In this document: piece after piece, positions 1 to 8,340 of the stretch
Layout: each line of letters opens with the position of its first letter
How positions within the stretch are numbered: the stretch's first letter is position 1
Assembly (NCBI GenBank): GCA_022701275.1
Contig: CP031740.1
Span: 321,001 to 385,000 of the forward strand
Length of the DNA: 64,000 nucleotides
Direction: 5' to 3'
Origin: Microcoleus vaginatus PCC 9802
Lineage (GTDB): Bacteria; Cyanobacteriota; Cyanobacteriia; Cyanobacteriales; Microcoleaceae
Notes under the pieces: generated by a model
Database searches by the model: none
Told to the model about the DNA's origin: nothing
The model's input: the letters and a program-made list of their open reading frames with translations, nothing else
Translations under genes and position numbers: made by a program

Positions 1-40
1 CACTTGATAATATCAACTCAAGAATTAAGTTTTTGCGGTT

Positions 41-244
41 ATGGCTATCATTCGTCAATACATTGCTCCATTTATAGCGATATTAGTATTTTTCCTGGCT
101 CTGGTAGCAGTCAGCGCTCGCATCTTTTTGCCTGCTGACATGGCTGCCCCGGCGCCGATTGAGGAAGCGATCCCCCAAAAGCAAGCGGCAGTAGTGAATC
201 CAATTTTCTTGGGGCTAAATTATTCCGCTTTCGGTGTCCGGTGA
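41..244 (+). CDS. small membrane-anchored protein of unknown function
   Basis: The 67-residue product has one strongly hydrophobic segment at about residues 8-30 (IAPFIAILVFFLALVAVSAR) followed by a short Ala/Pro/Gln-rich tail, so it is probably a single-pass membrane or secreted protein. I do not recognise a family. Its stop codon lies inside the start region of the following acetyltransferase gene, so the two are probably cotranscribed and may be translationally coupled. The window edge hides most of the upstream region, so the start is the first ATG seen and the promoter cannot be judged. Confidence 0.55.
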   Translation: MAIIRQYIAPFIAILVFFLALVAVSARIFLPADMAAPAPIEEAIPQKQAAVVNPIFLGLNYSAFGVR

Positions 245-248
245 GCTG

Positions 249-785
249 ATGTCTGGTCAACTAATACCGGGCTATCGGCTGCGCTCAGGATCGGGACTCG
301 ATCGAGCAAAACTGGTAAAGTTTATGCACCGGACATACCAAGAGCTTTACCCCAATGGCGAATTGGGACATTTGGCTCAAACTGTCGAGCAGTATTTTTC
401 TAACCAGACGCCGGTTTGGTGGGTAGAGTGCCAGAAAAACAGCCAAGAAGAGGCAGAAATTTTGCCGGCGCTTCCCTCGCAGTATCTCAATCCCCAATCT
501 CAAGTCCAAAATCTAACATCGGTTGTCGGATGTTTGTGGTTGGGAAATGCGATCGACCAAACCACGGGAGAACGCTACGCTCACATTTTTTTGCTGTACG
601 TAGCACCGGAACATCGCCGTCTAGGAGTGGGTGCAGCTTTAGTTATTCATGCTGAAAATTGGGCGCGGGAAAGGGGCGATAGGCAAATTGGTTTGCAAGT
701 ATTTGTGAGCAATCAGCCTGCGGTGAATCTCTATCAAAAATTAGGATATCAAAGTCATTCCCTCTCGATGCTCAAATCCCTTTAA
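249..785 (+). CDS. GNAT family N-acetyltransferase
   Basis: About 178 residues with the GNAT fold signature: an acetyl-CoA binding motif of the R/Q-x-x-G-x-G/A type (RRLGVGAALVIHAENWARERG region, about residues 122-142) followed by the beta-strand and NxxAxxxYxxLGY end motif (NQPAVNLYQKLGYQ). It should transfer an acetyl group from acetyl-CoA to a small molecule or a protein N-terminus; the acceptor cannot be told. A GTG 15 bp upstream (234) is an alternative start, but the ATG at 249 leaves a compact N-terminus. It overlaps or abuts the small membrane protein gene upstream. Confidence 0.8.
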   Translation: MSGQLIPGYRLRSGSGLDRAKLVKFMHRTYQELYPNGELGHLAQTVEQYFSNQTPVWWVECQKNSQEEAEILPALPSQYLNPQSQVQNLTSVVGCLWLGNAIDQTTGERYAHIFLLYVAPEHRRLGVGAALVIHAENWARERGDRQIGLQVFVSNQPAVNLYQKLGYQSHSLSMLKSL

Positions 786-805
786 AATATAAATTCTACT
801 GGTTT

Positions 806-1030
806 GGAATCAGGGCTAAAGCCCTGATTCATCCCAATTATGAGGACTTCAGTCCTCACTACCAACTTAAGTAACAGCAGAGATATTGGTTTGTAGTAAG
901 GATTTTAGTCCTGATTCATCCAAATTATGAGGACTTCAGTCCTCACTACAAACTTAGGTGACAGCAATTGTGAGGACTGAAGTCCTCGCTACCAACTGAG
1001 GTGACAGCAGAGGTATTTGTTTGTAGTAAG
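806..1030. repeat. dispersed palindromic repeat array
   Basis: The 330-bp gap between the acetyltransferase and the HEAT protein gene holds at least four copies of a short near-palindrome (GAGGACTTCAGTCCTC and its variants at about 842, 929 and 971, plus GGGCTAAAGCCC at 813). They are joined by repeated linkers (ACTACCAACTTAAGT, GTTTGTAGTAAGG). This is the look of intergenic repeats dispersed in filamentous cyanobacterial genomes. No coding potential is seen. Confidence 0.8.
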
Positions 1031-1115
1031 GTACTGCGCGTGCACCCTACAATTATTGACTGCTGAGTGCTGACTGAGTTGCTTAGGAGCATCCTCTGTG
1101 CGGTAAAGTTTTTTT

Positions 1116-1862
1116 ATGAACAATAACGACTACTCCAACGCCCTTGATACTGACACGGAACTGGAAAGCCCTTTGGATCAAATTTATGAATCCGAACCCC
1201 CGCTGCCAGATCCCGAGGAAATGCTGCCTTTGCTGGAATCCCCGGAACCTCAGCACCGGATGATTGCGGCGCGGGCTTTTTGCGAACTGCAGGACGATCG
1301 AGCAATTTCGCATTTAATTAATTTGTTGAGAGACGGTTGCCCCTTGGTGCGGGTGAGCGCAGCTTATGCGTTGGGGCGAAATCCGAGTCCCGATGCTGTG
1401 GAACCGCTGATTCTTCAGCTTAACTGCGACTGGAACGGTTACGTTCGCAAAGGGGTAGTTTGGGCCCTGGGAAATTGCAGCGACCACCGCACTTTGCCAT
1501 CTTTAATTGATGCTCTGAAAACTGATATTTCGGCGGTGCGTTTGTGGGCGGCGAGTTCTCTGGGTCAAATGGCAAAAGTTGGTTACTCTGTGGTGATTGC
1601 TGCGATTCCGCCGTTGATTGAAGCGCTGCGCGGAGATTCTGTATCTGCAGTGCGGAGCAACTGCGCTTGGGCGATCGGGCAACTGGCTCGCGAATTACCG
1701 AATAATATAGTGTACGCTGGGGCGATCGACGGTTTGATTGAAGCTTTAGAAGAAGATGAAGACATGGGCGTGCGGGAAGATGCTAAATCTTCGCTCTTGC
1801 GAGTCGGCGACCCGCGCGGATTGCAGATAATTGAAGATTTAGAAATGGAAGGACTTTTGTGA
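1116..1862 (+). CDS. HEAT-repeat (PBS lyase-type) protein
   Basis: The 248-residue protein has an acidic N-terminus (residues 1-45) and then about five repeats of roughly 30-37 residues with the pattern (A/V)RxxAAxALGxxxDxxAxxxLIxxL, typical of E-Z/PBS-lyase HEAT repeats (for example VRVSAAYALGRNPSPDAVEP and VRKGVVWALGNCSDHRTLPS). Such proteins include phycobilisome lyases and NblB, but many are plain protein-binding scaffolds. There is no neighbouring phycobiliprotein gene, so I would not call it a bilin lyase. It starts at the ATG after the repeat array and stands alone. Confidence 0.8.
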   Translation: MNNNDYSNALDTDTELESPLDQIYESEPPLPDPEEMLPLLESPEPQHRMIAARAFCELQDDRAISHLINLLRDGCPLVRVSAAYALGRNPSPDAVEPLILQLNCDWNGYVRKGVVWALGNCSDHRTLPSLIDALKTDISAVRLWAASSLGQMAKVGYSVVIAAIPPLIEALRGDSVSAVRSNCAWAIGQLARELPNNIVYAGAIDGLIEALEEDEDMGVREDAKSSLLRVGDPRGLQIIEDLEMEGLL

Positions 1863-1907
1863 TATCATTAACAATTAAACACCACTTACTAATTCTCAAT
1901 TATCAAT

Positions 1908-2783
1908 TTCATCAATCCTAAGACCGAATTTGGTTTACCCCAGAGCAAAGACATTTTGATTAGCTTCCTCAATGCTATGCTGTATGACGCACAGCCAACC
2001 ATTGAAGACTTAGAAATTATTGGCCCTTACGCCGCGCCGAGCGTTACTGGATTAAAAGACACTTACCTGGATGTTAAAGCCAAAATTACAGGCAACAAAA
2101 CTGTGATAATCGAAATGCAAGTAATAAATGTAGAAGCTTTTACTAAACGGGTAGTTTCCAATGCCGCCCAAACTACCCAACTCTACTCAGACCCAGGGAA
2201 GGATACTCTAAATTAAATCCTTTAATTGCTTTAACAATTACTGATTTTATTCGGTTTGAAAATATCGAAAAGTTTCTCACCCCTTTTGTATTTAAAGATC
2301 TCGAAGAAAACTTCGAGTATTATAACAGAGAAATCGAATTAGTGTTTGTCGAACTGCCCAAGTTTAACAAAGAACTAGAACAAGTCGAAAACATAATTCA
2401 AAGCTGGATTTATTTTATCAAAAATGCTCCCCTATTCGATGCAATTCCTGAAAAATTTACATCAATTCCCGAAATTCACACAGCTTTCTCCATCGCCAGC
2501 AGAACTAATTTAACCCTTAAGGAATTTGAGGAATTGGAAAAGCGGGAAATGTTTTTTGAAGACCAGCGCGGTGCTATTCTTAAAAGCCACCAAGAAGGCA
2601 TAATTGAGGGGCAAACAGCATTAATCCTGCGTCTACTCGTGCGCCGACTGGTGAAATTTCGCCGAAATTAAAACTCGCATCCAGCAGCTATATCCCGAAC
2701 AATTGGATAATTTAGGAGAAATATTGCTAGATTTTACCAGTCAAGAGGATTTGATAGCTTGGTGGGAATCGGCTTCAGCATGA
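1908..2783 (+). pseudogene. Rpn-type PD-(D/E)XK nuclease/putative transposase, decayed
   Basis: Recognisable family sequence starts at about 1908 (FINPKTEFG) without a start codon and runs into SKDILISFLNAMLYD and the nuclease strand pair DVKAK...IIEMQV. A stop near 2214 interrupts it. The sequence resumes in another frame (LNPLIALTITDF), continues to about 2660, and shifts again to end in a helical tail (YPEQLDNLGEILL) at 2783. Relative to intact relatives, a short segment is also missing just after KTEFG. It is a dead copy of the Rpn/PDDEXK_2 family, which is common and often degraded in filamentous cyanobacteria. Confidence 0.75.
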
Positions 2784-2873
2784 ATTTATAACTTTTGCAC
2801 TCCTGATACTAAATTAGGCTTTAATACCCCCTTCATTCTTTATTAGCCACAGGCGGGCTGTGTTTGTGTAGTA

Positions 2874-2887
2874 GCGGTTTCAACCGC
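2874..2887. repeat. short intergenic palindrome
   Basis: GCGGTT-TC-AACCGC, a 6-bp stem with a 2-base loop, lies just past the 3' end of the aldolase gene (which is on the minus strand). It sits in a GTAGTAGCGG context that looks like a dispersed repeat. It could act as a weak transcription terminator. Confidence 0.45.
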
Positions 2888-2894
2888 CGAGGTT

Positions 2895-3668
2895 CTAATC
2901 TAATAAGTCGGGTTCCCGGCGCACTATCATGTCATAAAGGGGTTGAAAGCTAAACCATCCCATGCGGTGAGACCCTACTTGTTGCTGTGTCAAACGCGCA
3001 CATTCTGGCTGGATGAGAATTGGTTTTCCCGCAGCTTCGGCCATTAACTGCGCTTGACAAGAACGTTCCATTGAAATAAACCACCAAGCCGCTTCATCTA
3101 CTGTTTGACCTACTGTTAACAGTCCGTGATTTTGTAAGATAACGGCTTTTTTCTCACCTAAAGTTTTGGCAATGCGTTTAGCTTCTTCGATTTCCAAAAC
3201 AACTCCGGTGTAATCGTCAAATAAAGCTTGGTCTTCATAAAAAGAACAAGCATCTTGCGTCAGCGGGTCAAGCAGGCGGCCCAAACTCGACCAACTTTTG
3301 CCGTAGGGAGAATGAGCGTGGGCTGCTGCGATTACGTCGGGGCGGGCGCTGTGCACTTGGGAATGAATGGCAAATGCTGCTTCGTTTACGGGTTTATTTC
3401 CTTCAACAACTTCGCCTTTGTGGTTGACTAAAATTAGGTCGCTGACTCGAATTAAACTAAAGTGCATTCCAAAGGAATTGACCCAAAAATGGTCGAGGTG
3501 TTCGGGGTCGCGGACGGTGATATGTCCGGCGACTCCTTCGCTGAATCCGAAGCGGGCAAATAATCGGAATGCGGCGGCTAAACGCTGTTTGCGGTGGCGG
3601 CGTTCTTCTTCAAGTGAGTTGAATGTTGGGGGTTGAAAAGTGACTTTTGGGATTTTTAGGGCAACCAT
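2895..3668 (-). CDS. class II aldolase/adducin family protein
   Basis: The 257-residue protein has the full class II aldolase/adducin domain. The zinc ligands expected from L-fuculose-1-phosphate aldolase can be placed: HAH at residues 117-119 and His181 in NHGLLTVG, with the catalytic Glu at 96 (NEAAF). A GHITVRDP motif at 48-55 forms the start of the substrate pocket. Family members cleave or epimerise sugar phosphates, decarboxylate, or are unassigned; this longer version with a basic N-terminal extension is of unknown substrate. The ATG at 3668 is the natural start. It stands alone on this strand with a VOC-protein gene upstream. Confidence 0.85.
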   Translation of the reverse strand: MVALKIPKVTFQPPTFNSLEEERRHRKQRLAAAFRLFARFGFSEGVAGHITVRDPEHLDHFWVNSFGMHFSLIRVSDLILVNHKGEVVEGNKPVNEAAFAIHSQVHSARPDVIAAAHAHSPYGKSWSSLGRLLDPLTQDACSFYEDQALFDDYTGVVLEIEEAKRIAKTLGEKKAVILQNHGLLTVGQTVDEAAWWFISMERSCQAQLMAEAAGKPILIQPECARLTQQQVGSHRMGWFSFQPLYDMIVRREPDLLD

Positions 3669-3690
3669 ATATTTTATTAGTGAAAAGACA

Positions 3691-3735
3691 GGAGGCAGAG
3701 CCTCCGAATCGGCATTCCCAGTCAGAGACTGGGAA
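3691..3735. repeat. two intergenic hairpins
   Basis: Two inverted repeats lie between the aldolase and VOC genes: GGAGGCAGAGCCTCC at 3691-3705, and TTCCCAGTC-AGA-GACTGGGAA at 3715-3735. The second has a 9-bp perfect stem. They may end the upstream transcript or be members of a dispersed repeat family. Confidence 0.6.
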
Positions 3736-3800
3736 CGAGATAAATTTTGAATTGGGAAATTTGAATTGGGAACTGTGGGTCAGGCATCTTGCCTGCCTTA

Positions 3801-4535
3801 CTAAACTGCGATTTCACTGAGGCGCAAACCTGCTATGTTTTTGCAGTCAAAGGTAGCGTTGTTGCCGGGGCGACGTTCTATTAATTCGATGATTTGTCCG
3901 GCGGGGTTTTGCAGAAACCACTGGGTTAATGAGCCGGAGTTTAAAGGACGTTCTGATAGCGGTTTAAAGTTTTTGTTTTGCCATATTTTAGCAGCATTCT
4001 GCACGTTTTCCACTCGAATCGCGACGTGGTGAACTGCTTCTAATCCTCTTTCTTGCTGGAAGCGGTCTGTTTGGTCGCCGGCTGCGTGGGGCGCATCTAA
4101 TACTACTAAGCCGCCTGCTGGCATTAATAAGGTCATTAAATGCAGCCACAAGTCGGAGGGAACATTAATGTTTTCCGCACAAAAGTTGAGCGGGAACAAG
4201 TCGGGGCCTTCAACTGTTTTGGCGCCGAAAGGGCGGAAAGATGCGGCGTAGTTTTCGAGTTCGGTTCGGGTGGGAAATGTGATGACAAAGTGGTCGATTG
4301 AAACTGCTTCGCCGTACAGGTTTGTCTCAAAAATCCAGTTGGTTAAAAATTCAGGATTTGTAAATTTTGGGTTAAGTTCCACCAAGCCATTTTTTTCTAT
4401 CAAAGGTGAGTCCAGATGGCTGTCAGTGGGGTTCGGGAATTTTAGGGTTTTCAGCTTAAAGTTTTTCATGTGTTTGACCCCGATGTGGAAGGAGGCAAAA
4501 CTGCGAATTTCTTCTACAGGCTCAACAGAAATCAC
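3801..4535 (-). CDS. VOC (glyoxalase/bleomycin-resistance fold) family protein
   Basis: The 244-residue protein has the paired beta-alpha-beta-beta-beta pattern of the vicinal oxygen chelate superfamily. Its C-terminal half carries VHHVAIRVENVQNA and a final strand QNPAGQIIELIERRPG that supplies the metal-binding Glu. The overall plan resembles two-module VOC dioxygenases such as 4-hydroxyphenylpyruvate dioxygenase, but it is shorter than those, and the substrate is unknown. A GTG start is chosen because AAGAGG lies about 8 bases upstream; the first in-frame ATG is 22 codons later, at 4469. Confidence 0.65.
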   Translation of the reverse strand: MISVEPVEEIRSFASFHIGVKHMKNFKLKTLKFPNPTDSHLDSPLIEKNGLVELNPKFTNPEFLTNWIFETNLYGEAVSIDHFVITFPTRTELENYAASFRPFGAKTVEGPDLFPLNFCAENINVPSDLWLHLMTLLMPAGGLVVLDAPHAAGDQTDRFQQERGLEAVHHVAIRVENVQNAAKIWQNKNFKPLSERPLNSGSLTQWFLQNPAGQIIELIERRPGNNATFDCKNIAGLRLSEIAV

Positions 4536-4596
4536 ATTTTGTGCCTCTTAATTCAAAAATAACACAAAATTTAATAATTGCCCGTCTAAATCGAGT

Positions 4597-5844
4597 TCAT
4601 TTGCCGATCGCCAAACCGGCCAACCACGCCGTAGTCCAAGCACTTTGGAAGTTGAAACCGCCCGTCACGCCGTCGATATCCAAGATTTCGCCAGCAAAGA
4701 AAAGTCCGGGACAGCGGCGACTTTCCATTGTCTTAAAATCGACTTCTTTGAGGTTGACACCGCCGCAGGTGACGAACTCTTCCTTAAATGCCCCTTTTCC
4801 GGCAATCTGATATTCGCCTTGAACGAGTTCTTGCAGGAGGCGATCGAGGGTTTTGTTAGATAAGTCTGCCCAGCGTTTTTGCTCATCAATGCCGATCGAA
4901 CTTGTCAAACGTTCCCAGAGGCGGCGCGGCACCGGAAACGGACAGCTAGAGACAATCAATCGGTGCGACAACTGCGACTTAACCGCTAGCAGTTGCTGCC
5001 GCAAAACTTCCGCATTGTACTGGGGAAGCCAATTAATCAGCACAGATGTTTTATAATGGCGATCGTGCAAAAATCTCGCACCCCAAGCCGAAAGTTTCAG
5101 TACAGCAGGCCCGCTTAAACCCCAGTGAGTAATTAGCAAAGGCCCGCTTTGTTCTAATTTAGCTCCCGGCAATTTCACCTTAGCATTAGGAACAGAAATT
5201 CCAGCTAATTCTTTGATTCTGCTGTCGGAAATATTAAAAGTAAATAGAGAAGGAACGGGCTGTTCTACAGTATTACCTAACTCTTTTGCCCACTTATAAC
5301 CCGAAGGATTGCTGCCTGTAGCGAGAAGAATGCGATCGCACTTCAATTTCTCCCCGGATTTCAACTCAATTTCAAAACTAGGGGCGGTGTCTCCGTGTTC
5401 GCCCTCTGCCGTATTTCCTGTTAATTTCTTTACAGAAACTACTGCATCGCCGGTGCGAATTTTTACGCCTGCATCCTCAGCCGCCCGGATCAAACAGTTA
5501 ACAATTGTCCCCGAATCGTCGGTGGTCGGAAACATTCGGCCGTCTTCTTCTGTTTTCAACTTCACACCGTGACCTGCAAACCATTCTACAGTATCGCGCG
5601 GTTGAAATCGAGTAAAAGCACCGCGCAGAGCTTTTCCACCTCTGGGGTAATTCTGCACTAAAATACCGGGATCAAAACAAGCGTGAGTAACGTTGCAGCG
5701 CCCGCCACCAGAGATGCGAACTTTTGCCAGAAGTTGCCGGCCAGCTTCTAGTAAAGTGACGCGGGCCTGCGGGTAGGTTTTGGCACAGGTAATTGCACTA
5801 AAAAAACCAGCAGCACCGCCACCTATAACTGTAATTTTGAGCAT
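4597..5844 (-). CDS. NAD(P)/FAD-dependent oxidoreductase, HI0933/BaiN-like
   Basis: The 415-residue flavoprotein begins with the FAD-binding Rossmann motif GGGAAG (residues 8-13). It then carries the family-specific KVRISGGGRCNVT block (about 41-53) and ends with GEILDIDGVTGGFNFQSAW, a C-terminal FAD contact typical of the HI0933/YhiN group. BaiN, a gut bacterial homologue, is a bile-acid reductase, but the cyanobacterial role is unknown. The ATG at 5844 puts the glycine motif at the usual distance from the N-terminus; a TTG 12 bp further upstream is possible. The rubredoxin gene lies 24 bp upstream on the same strand, so the small iron-sulfur protein might be its electron partner (inference). 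Confidence 0.85.
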   Translation of the reverse strand: MLKITVIGGGAAGFFSAITCAKTYPQARVTLLEAGRQLLAKVRISGGGRCNVTHACFDPGILVQNYPRGGKALRGAFTRFQPRDTVEWFAGHGVKLKTEEDGRMFPTTDDSGTIVNCLIRAAEDAGVKIRTGDAVVSVKKLTGNTAEGEHGDTAPSFEIELKSGEKLKCDRILLATGSNPSGYKWAKELGNTVEQPVPSLFTFNISDSRIKELAGISVPNAKVKLPGAKLEQSGPLLITHWGLSGPAVLKLSAWGARFLHDRHYKTSVLINWLPQYNAEVLRQQLLAVKSQLSHRLIVSSCPFPVPRRLWERLTSSIGIDEQKRWADLSNKTLDRLLQELVQGEYQIAGKGAFKEEFVTCGGVNLKEVDFKTMESRRCPGLFFAGEILDIDGVTGGFNFQSAWTTAWLAGLAIGK

Positions 5845-5868
5845 TCGATCGGACAAATTATTTCTCGC

Positions 5869-6027
5869 TTATTCTGGTTGAAAATCGGATTTTTTCGCCC
5901 CGCAAGTGGGACAAACCCAATCGTCGGGGATATCTTCAAAGGGTGTACCGGGAGCTATGTCTCCGTCGGGGTCGCCTACTTCTGGATCGTAGACGTAATT
6001 GCAAACTGTACAAACGTATTTTTGCAT
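5869..6027 (-). CDS. rubredoxin
   Basis: The 52-residue reading frame has the two canonical iron-binding knuckles, CTVC (residues 6-9) and CPTC (39-42). Between them are the conserved [20 protein letters not shown] and DDWVCP blocks. It should be a soluble one-iron electron carrier. It lacks the C-terminal membrane anchor of the photosystem-II assembly rubredoxin RubA, so it is a different paralogue. It starts at the ATG 6025-6027 and ends 24 bp before the FAD oxidoreductase gene, which suggests cotranscription. Confidence 0.92.
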   Translation of the reverse strand: MQKYVCTVCNYVYDPEVGDPDGDIAPGTPFEDIPDDWVCPTCGAKKSDFQPE

Positions 6028-6286
6028 TTGCTTAACTCAATTTTATATTGTAAGCCTATAGATTGTACTTGACAACGCAACCTAGTGCAATACCACTTTC
6101 AAAAAGTAATGAGACTTTCGACCCTTCCCAAATTATTAAAAATTTAATTTTTCACAAATCTAAAATTTAAAATCTCATTAAGTCTTGCACAATTATAAAA
6201 TCTCAAGTCTCAAATCGTCAAAGCCTCCAGAACCGCAGTTCTAGAGGCTAGATTGTATTTTTTATTAGTTTACTGCGATTGGAAGA

Positions 6287-7054
6287 CTAGACTTTCGCTA
6301 AAGGCTTAGTCCAAACGCCGCTTTCATCTTCTTCGTACTGCTGGTGAATGGCGTCCCAAGCGGTGTGTTCCGCTTGTATCGAGTCGTTGCTTTCGTCAAA
6401 TGCGGCGTTGTAGGATTCCATAAAGGTTTTTTGAGCTGCTTCCGACAGGTGCGATCGCGCTTCTGGAGACAAATCTGCCGGACTATTGCAGCGACCTTTA
6501 ACGGCGCGCGGCAGGGTCATCTCGCTAACTGAAACTTCTTCGCCACCTGCACTTTCTAGCAAGAGTTGAAATTCGCCTGATTTATCTGCGGCAACTTCTG
6601 CCATCACGAGAAATTCGCCTGCTTCAACGCGGGTTTGATAGATAGTTGCTTTGTCTTCGGGCATTCCCAAAGTGACTAAAGCGGAAACTAGACCAGCACC
6701 GGCCGAACCTGCGATCGCCCCGCTAGCTGCACCCAACAGTGCAGCACCCAGCGGGCCCGCCGAGACTACTGTACCGACAAAGGGAATAACCAGCAGGCCG
6801 ACGCCAGTTAGCAAAGCCAAAAAAGAACCGAATAAGGAACCAAAAATCGCCCCGCTTCGCAGACCGCCTAATATCACATCTTTTTTAGTAATAAAGCCGG
6901 CAATTTTAGTTTTAGATTGAAAGTTTTTTCCCATTACTGAGATGTGGTCGCGGGAAACTCCGCGATCGAGCAACCGCCGAATTACGCCGTCTAATTGTTC
7001 TTCTTCCTTAAATACGGCTGAAACTGTGCGTTCGGCTAAATATTCCTCGGTCAT
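6287..7054 (-). CDS. stress protein with YflT/GSP17M-like, glycine-zipper and ChaB-like domains
   Basis: The 255-residue protein combines three parts. Residues 1-60 resemble the general-stress-protein 17M domain ([21 protein letters not shown]). Residues 62-125 are a Gly/Ala-rich double hydrophobic segment with glycine-zipper spacing ([19 protein letters not shown]). Residues 185-255 look like a ChaB domain ([20 protein letters not shown]). It is probably membrane-associated and stress-induced; no enzymatic residues are visible. A strong ribosome-binding site (GGAGG, 6 bases before the ATG) fixes the start. It stands alone, and the gap behind it (7055-7304) shows no feature. Confidence 0.75.
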   Translation of the reverse strand: MTEEYLAERTVSAVFKEEEQLDGVIRRLLDRGVSRDHISVMGKNFQSKTKIAGFITKKDVILGGLRSGAIFGSLFGSFLALLTGVGLLVIPFVGTVVSAGPLGAALLGAASGAIAGSAGAGLVSALVTLGMPEDKATIYQTRVEAGEFLVMAEVAADKSGEFQLLLESAGGEEVSVSEMTLPRAVKGRCNSPADLSPEARSHLSEAAQKTFMESYNAAFDESNDSIQAEHTAWDAIHQQYEEDESGVWTKPLAKV

Positions 7055-7304
7055 TTTTCCTCCTTGATGATTGGTCGATTAGTTTTGATAGTGTTCAGTA
7101 TAGGAAGACACGGTAGGGCAAGCGCATCGACCGCGAGATAGAGGTCGATTTCTAGGATATACTTTGAGGATCTATCAAAAGACTTAAAGATTTTTTGAAG
7201 TGCGATTGCTCATCTATTAGAGACAGTTATATAGATACAATCTAACCTTTTAACTATTGCTATTTTACCCTATTTTAACGGCTTAAATTTATCGTACATT
7301 CCGA

Positions 7305-7567
7305 TTACAAGCGCTTTTCATCAGCGTTGTCGGCTGCTATATCTGCGTCAACTTGTCTGGCTTCGCCTAATATTAGGCTACTACACCATAAATTTGCGAT
7401 CGAGTCAAATGCGGTTTTTCATCAAAGATTTTTTCTGGAGGCAGCCCAGCATTAAAATCAATAGCAATATTTTTTACGGTTATTCGGGTTTTGGGGATGC
7501 GGGGGCGGCAGTCGCCAGTTCCCGGCGTGCTGACAATTAGCGTTCCAATATCAACGGCAGTTGTCAT
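7305..7567 (-). pseudogene. DUF433 protein gene, frameshifted
   Basis: The first 64 codons give a normal DUF433 N-terminus (TAVDIGTLIVSTPGTGDCRP, then LPPEKIFDEKPHLTRSQIYG), then a stop at 7373. The missing C-terminus is still present in another frame (EARQVDADIAADNADEKRL, ending at 7305). A single frameshift near 7380 therefore broke the gene. DUF433 proteins usually act as antitoxin-like partners of a DUF5615 PIN-like toxin, which I do not see downstream. This is probably an orphan remnant. Confidence 0.75.
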
Positions 7568-7646
7568 ATTTACCTCGATTGAGTTAACTTTATTCTATTG
7601 TAACGCAGCTTCATTTCTACCCGATCGCATTTATCAAGGTTAATCA

Positions 7647-8336
7647 ATGCCCTTAGCACCTTTGTTTCCTGTCGTTCATCCCATCCTCAAATCTGCTTTT
7701 CCCAGATGTCTGTGGACGGGAGATATCAACAGCCGAGAAATTGCCCTCACATTTGACGACGGGCCGCACCGTCAGCATACACCTCAACTGTTAAAAATTT
7801 TAGATAAATACGACATCAAAGCTAGTTTTTTCTGGCTAGGTTTTTGCGTTGACAGGCATCCAGAAACGGCTAGAGAAGTGTACGAGCGCGGACACTGGAT
7901 CGGCCTCCACGGCTATCAGCATATATCGTTTCCCAAACTCAAAACCCACGAACTCAAACAAAGTTTAGAAGACACGCAACAAGCAATTGCCAAAGCTTGC
8001 GATTTAGACCCAAAATTAATCCTGGACGTGCGACCGCCGAACGGCATTTTTACGCCGCGAACATTAGAGTTATTGCAACAGTGGGAATATCGCCCCGTAA
8101 TGTGGAGTGTGGTCCCAGAAGATTGGGTGCGACCAGGGGTTAAGAAAGTTATTAGTCGCATCGTGCAGCAAACTGAAAACGGATCTATTATTGTACTGCA
8201 CGACGGCTATTGCGGCGGCGAAGATGTTGCAGCTTCGGCGGATAAAATAATTCCATTGCTTTTGTATAAAGGTTACAAATTCGTGACAGTCGATCGACTG
8301 TGGGAACAGGCCAACATTCCAATAACAGGAAAATAA
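7647..8336 (+). CDS. polysaccharide deacetylase family protein (NodB homology)
   Basis: The 229-residue protein has the carbohydrate esterase 4 motifs in order: TFDDGPH (35-41, catalytic base and metal Asp), HGYQH (88-92, metal His pair; the usual Ser/Thr is Gly), RPPNG (motif 3), DW (motif 4) and IVLHDG (motif 5). It should remove N-acetyl groups from peptidoglycan or an exopolysaccharide. There is no clear signal peptide, unusual for an enzyme acting on the envelope, but common in cyanobacterial members. The next gene starts 4 bp after the stop, so they are likely an operon. Confidence 0.88.
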   Translation: MPLAPLFPVVHPILKSAFPRCLWTGDINSREIALTFDDGPHRQHTPQLLKILDKYDIKASFFWLGFCVDRHPETAREVYERGHWIGLHGYQHISFPKLKTHELKQSLEDTQQAIAKACDLDPKLILDVRPPNGIFTPRTLELLQQWEYRPVMWSVVPEDWVRPGVKKVISRIVQQTENGSIIVLHDGYCGGEDVAASADKIIPLLLYKGYKFVTVDRLWEQANIPITGK

Positions 8337-8340
8337 ATCC

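Noticed and set aside
806..1030. Palindromic array considered as CRISPR or tRNA cluster
   Set aside because: Spacers are themselves repeated and no tRNA fold or cas gene is present.
7100..7304. Search for the toxin gene partner of DUF433
   Set aside because: No frame with a PIN-like or DUF5615 pattern was found.
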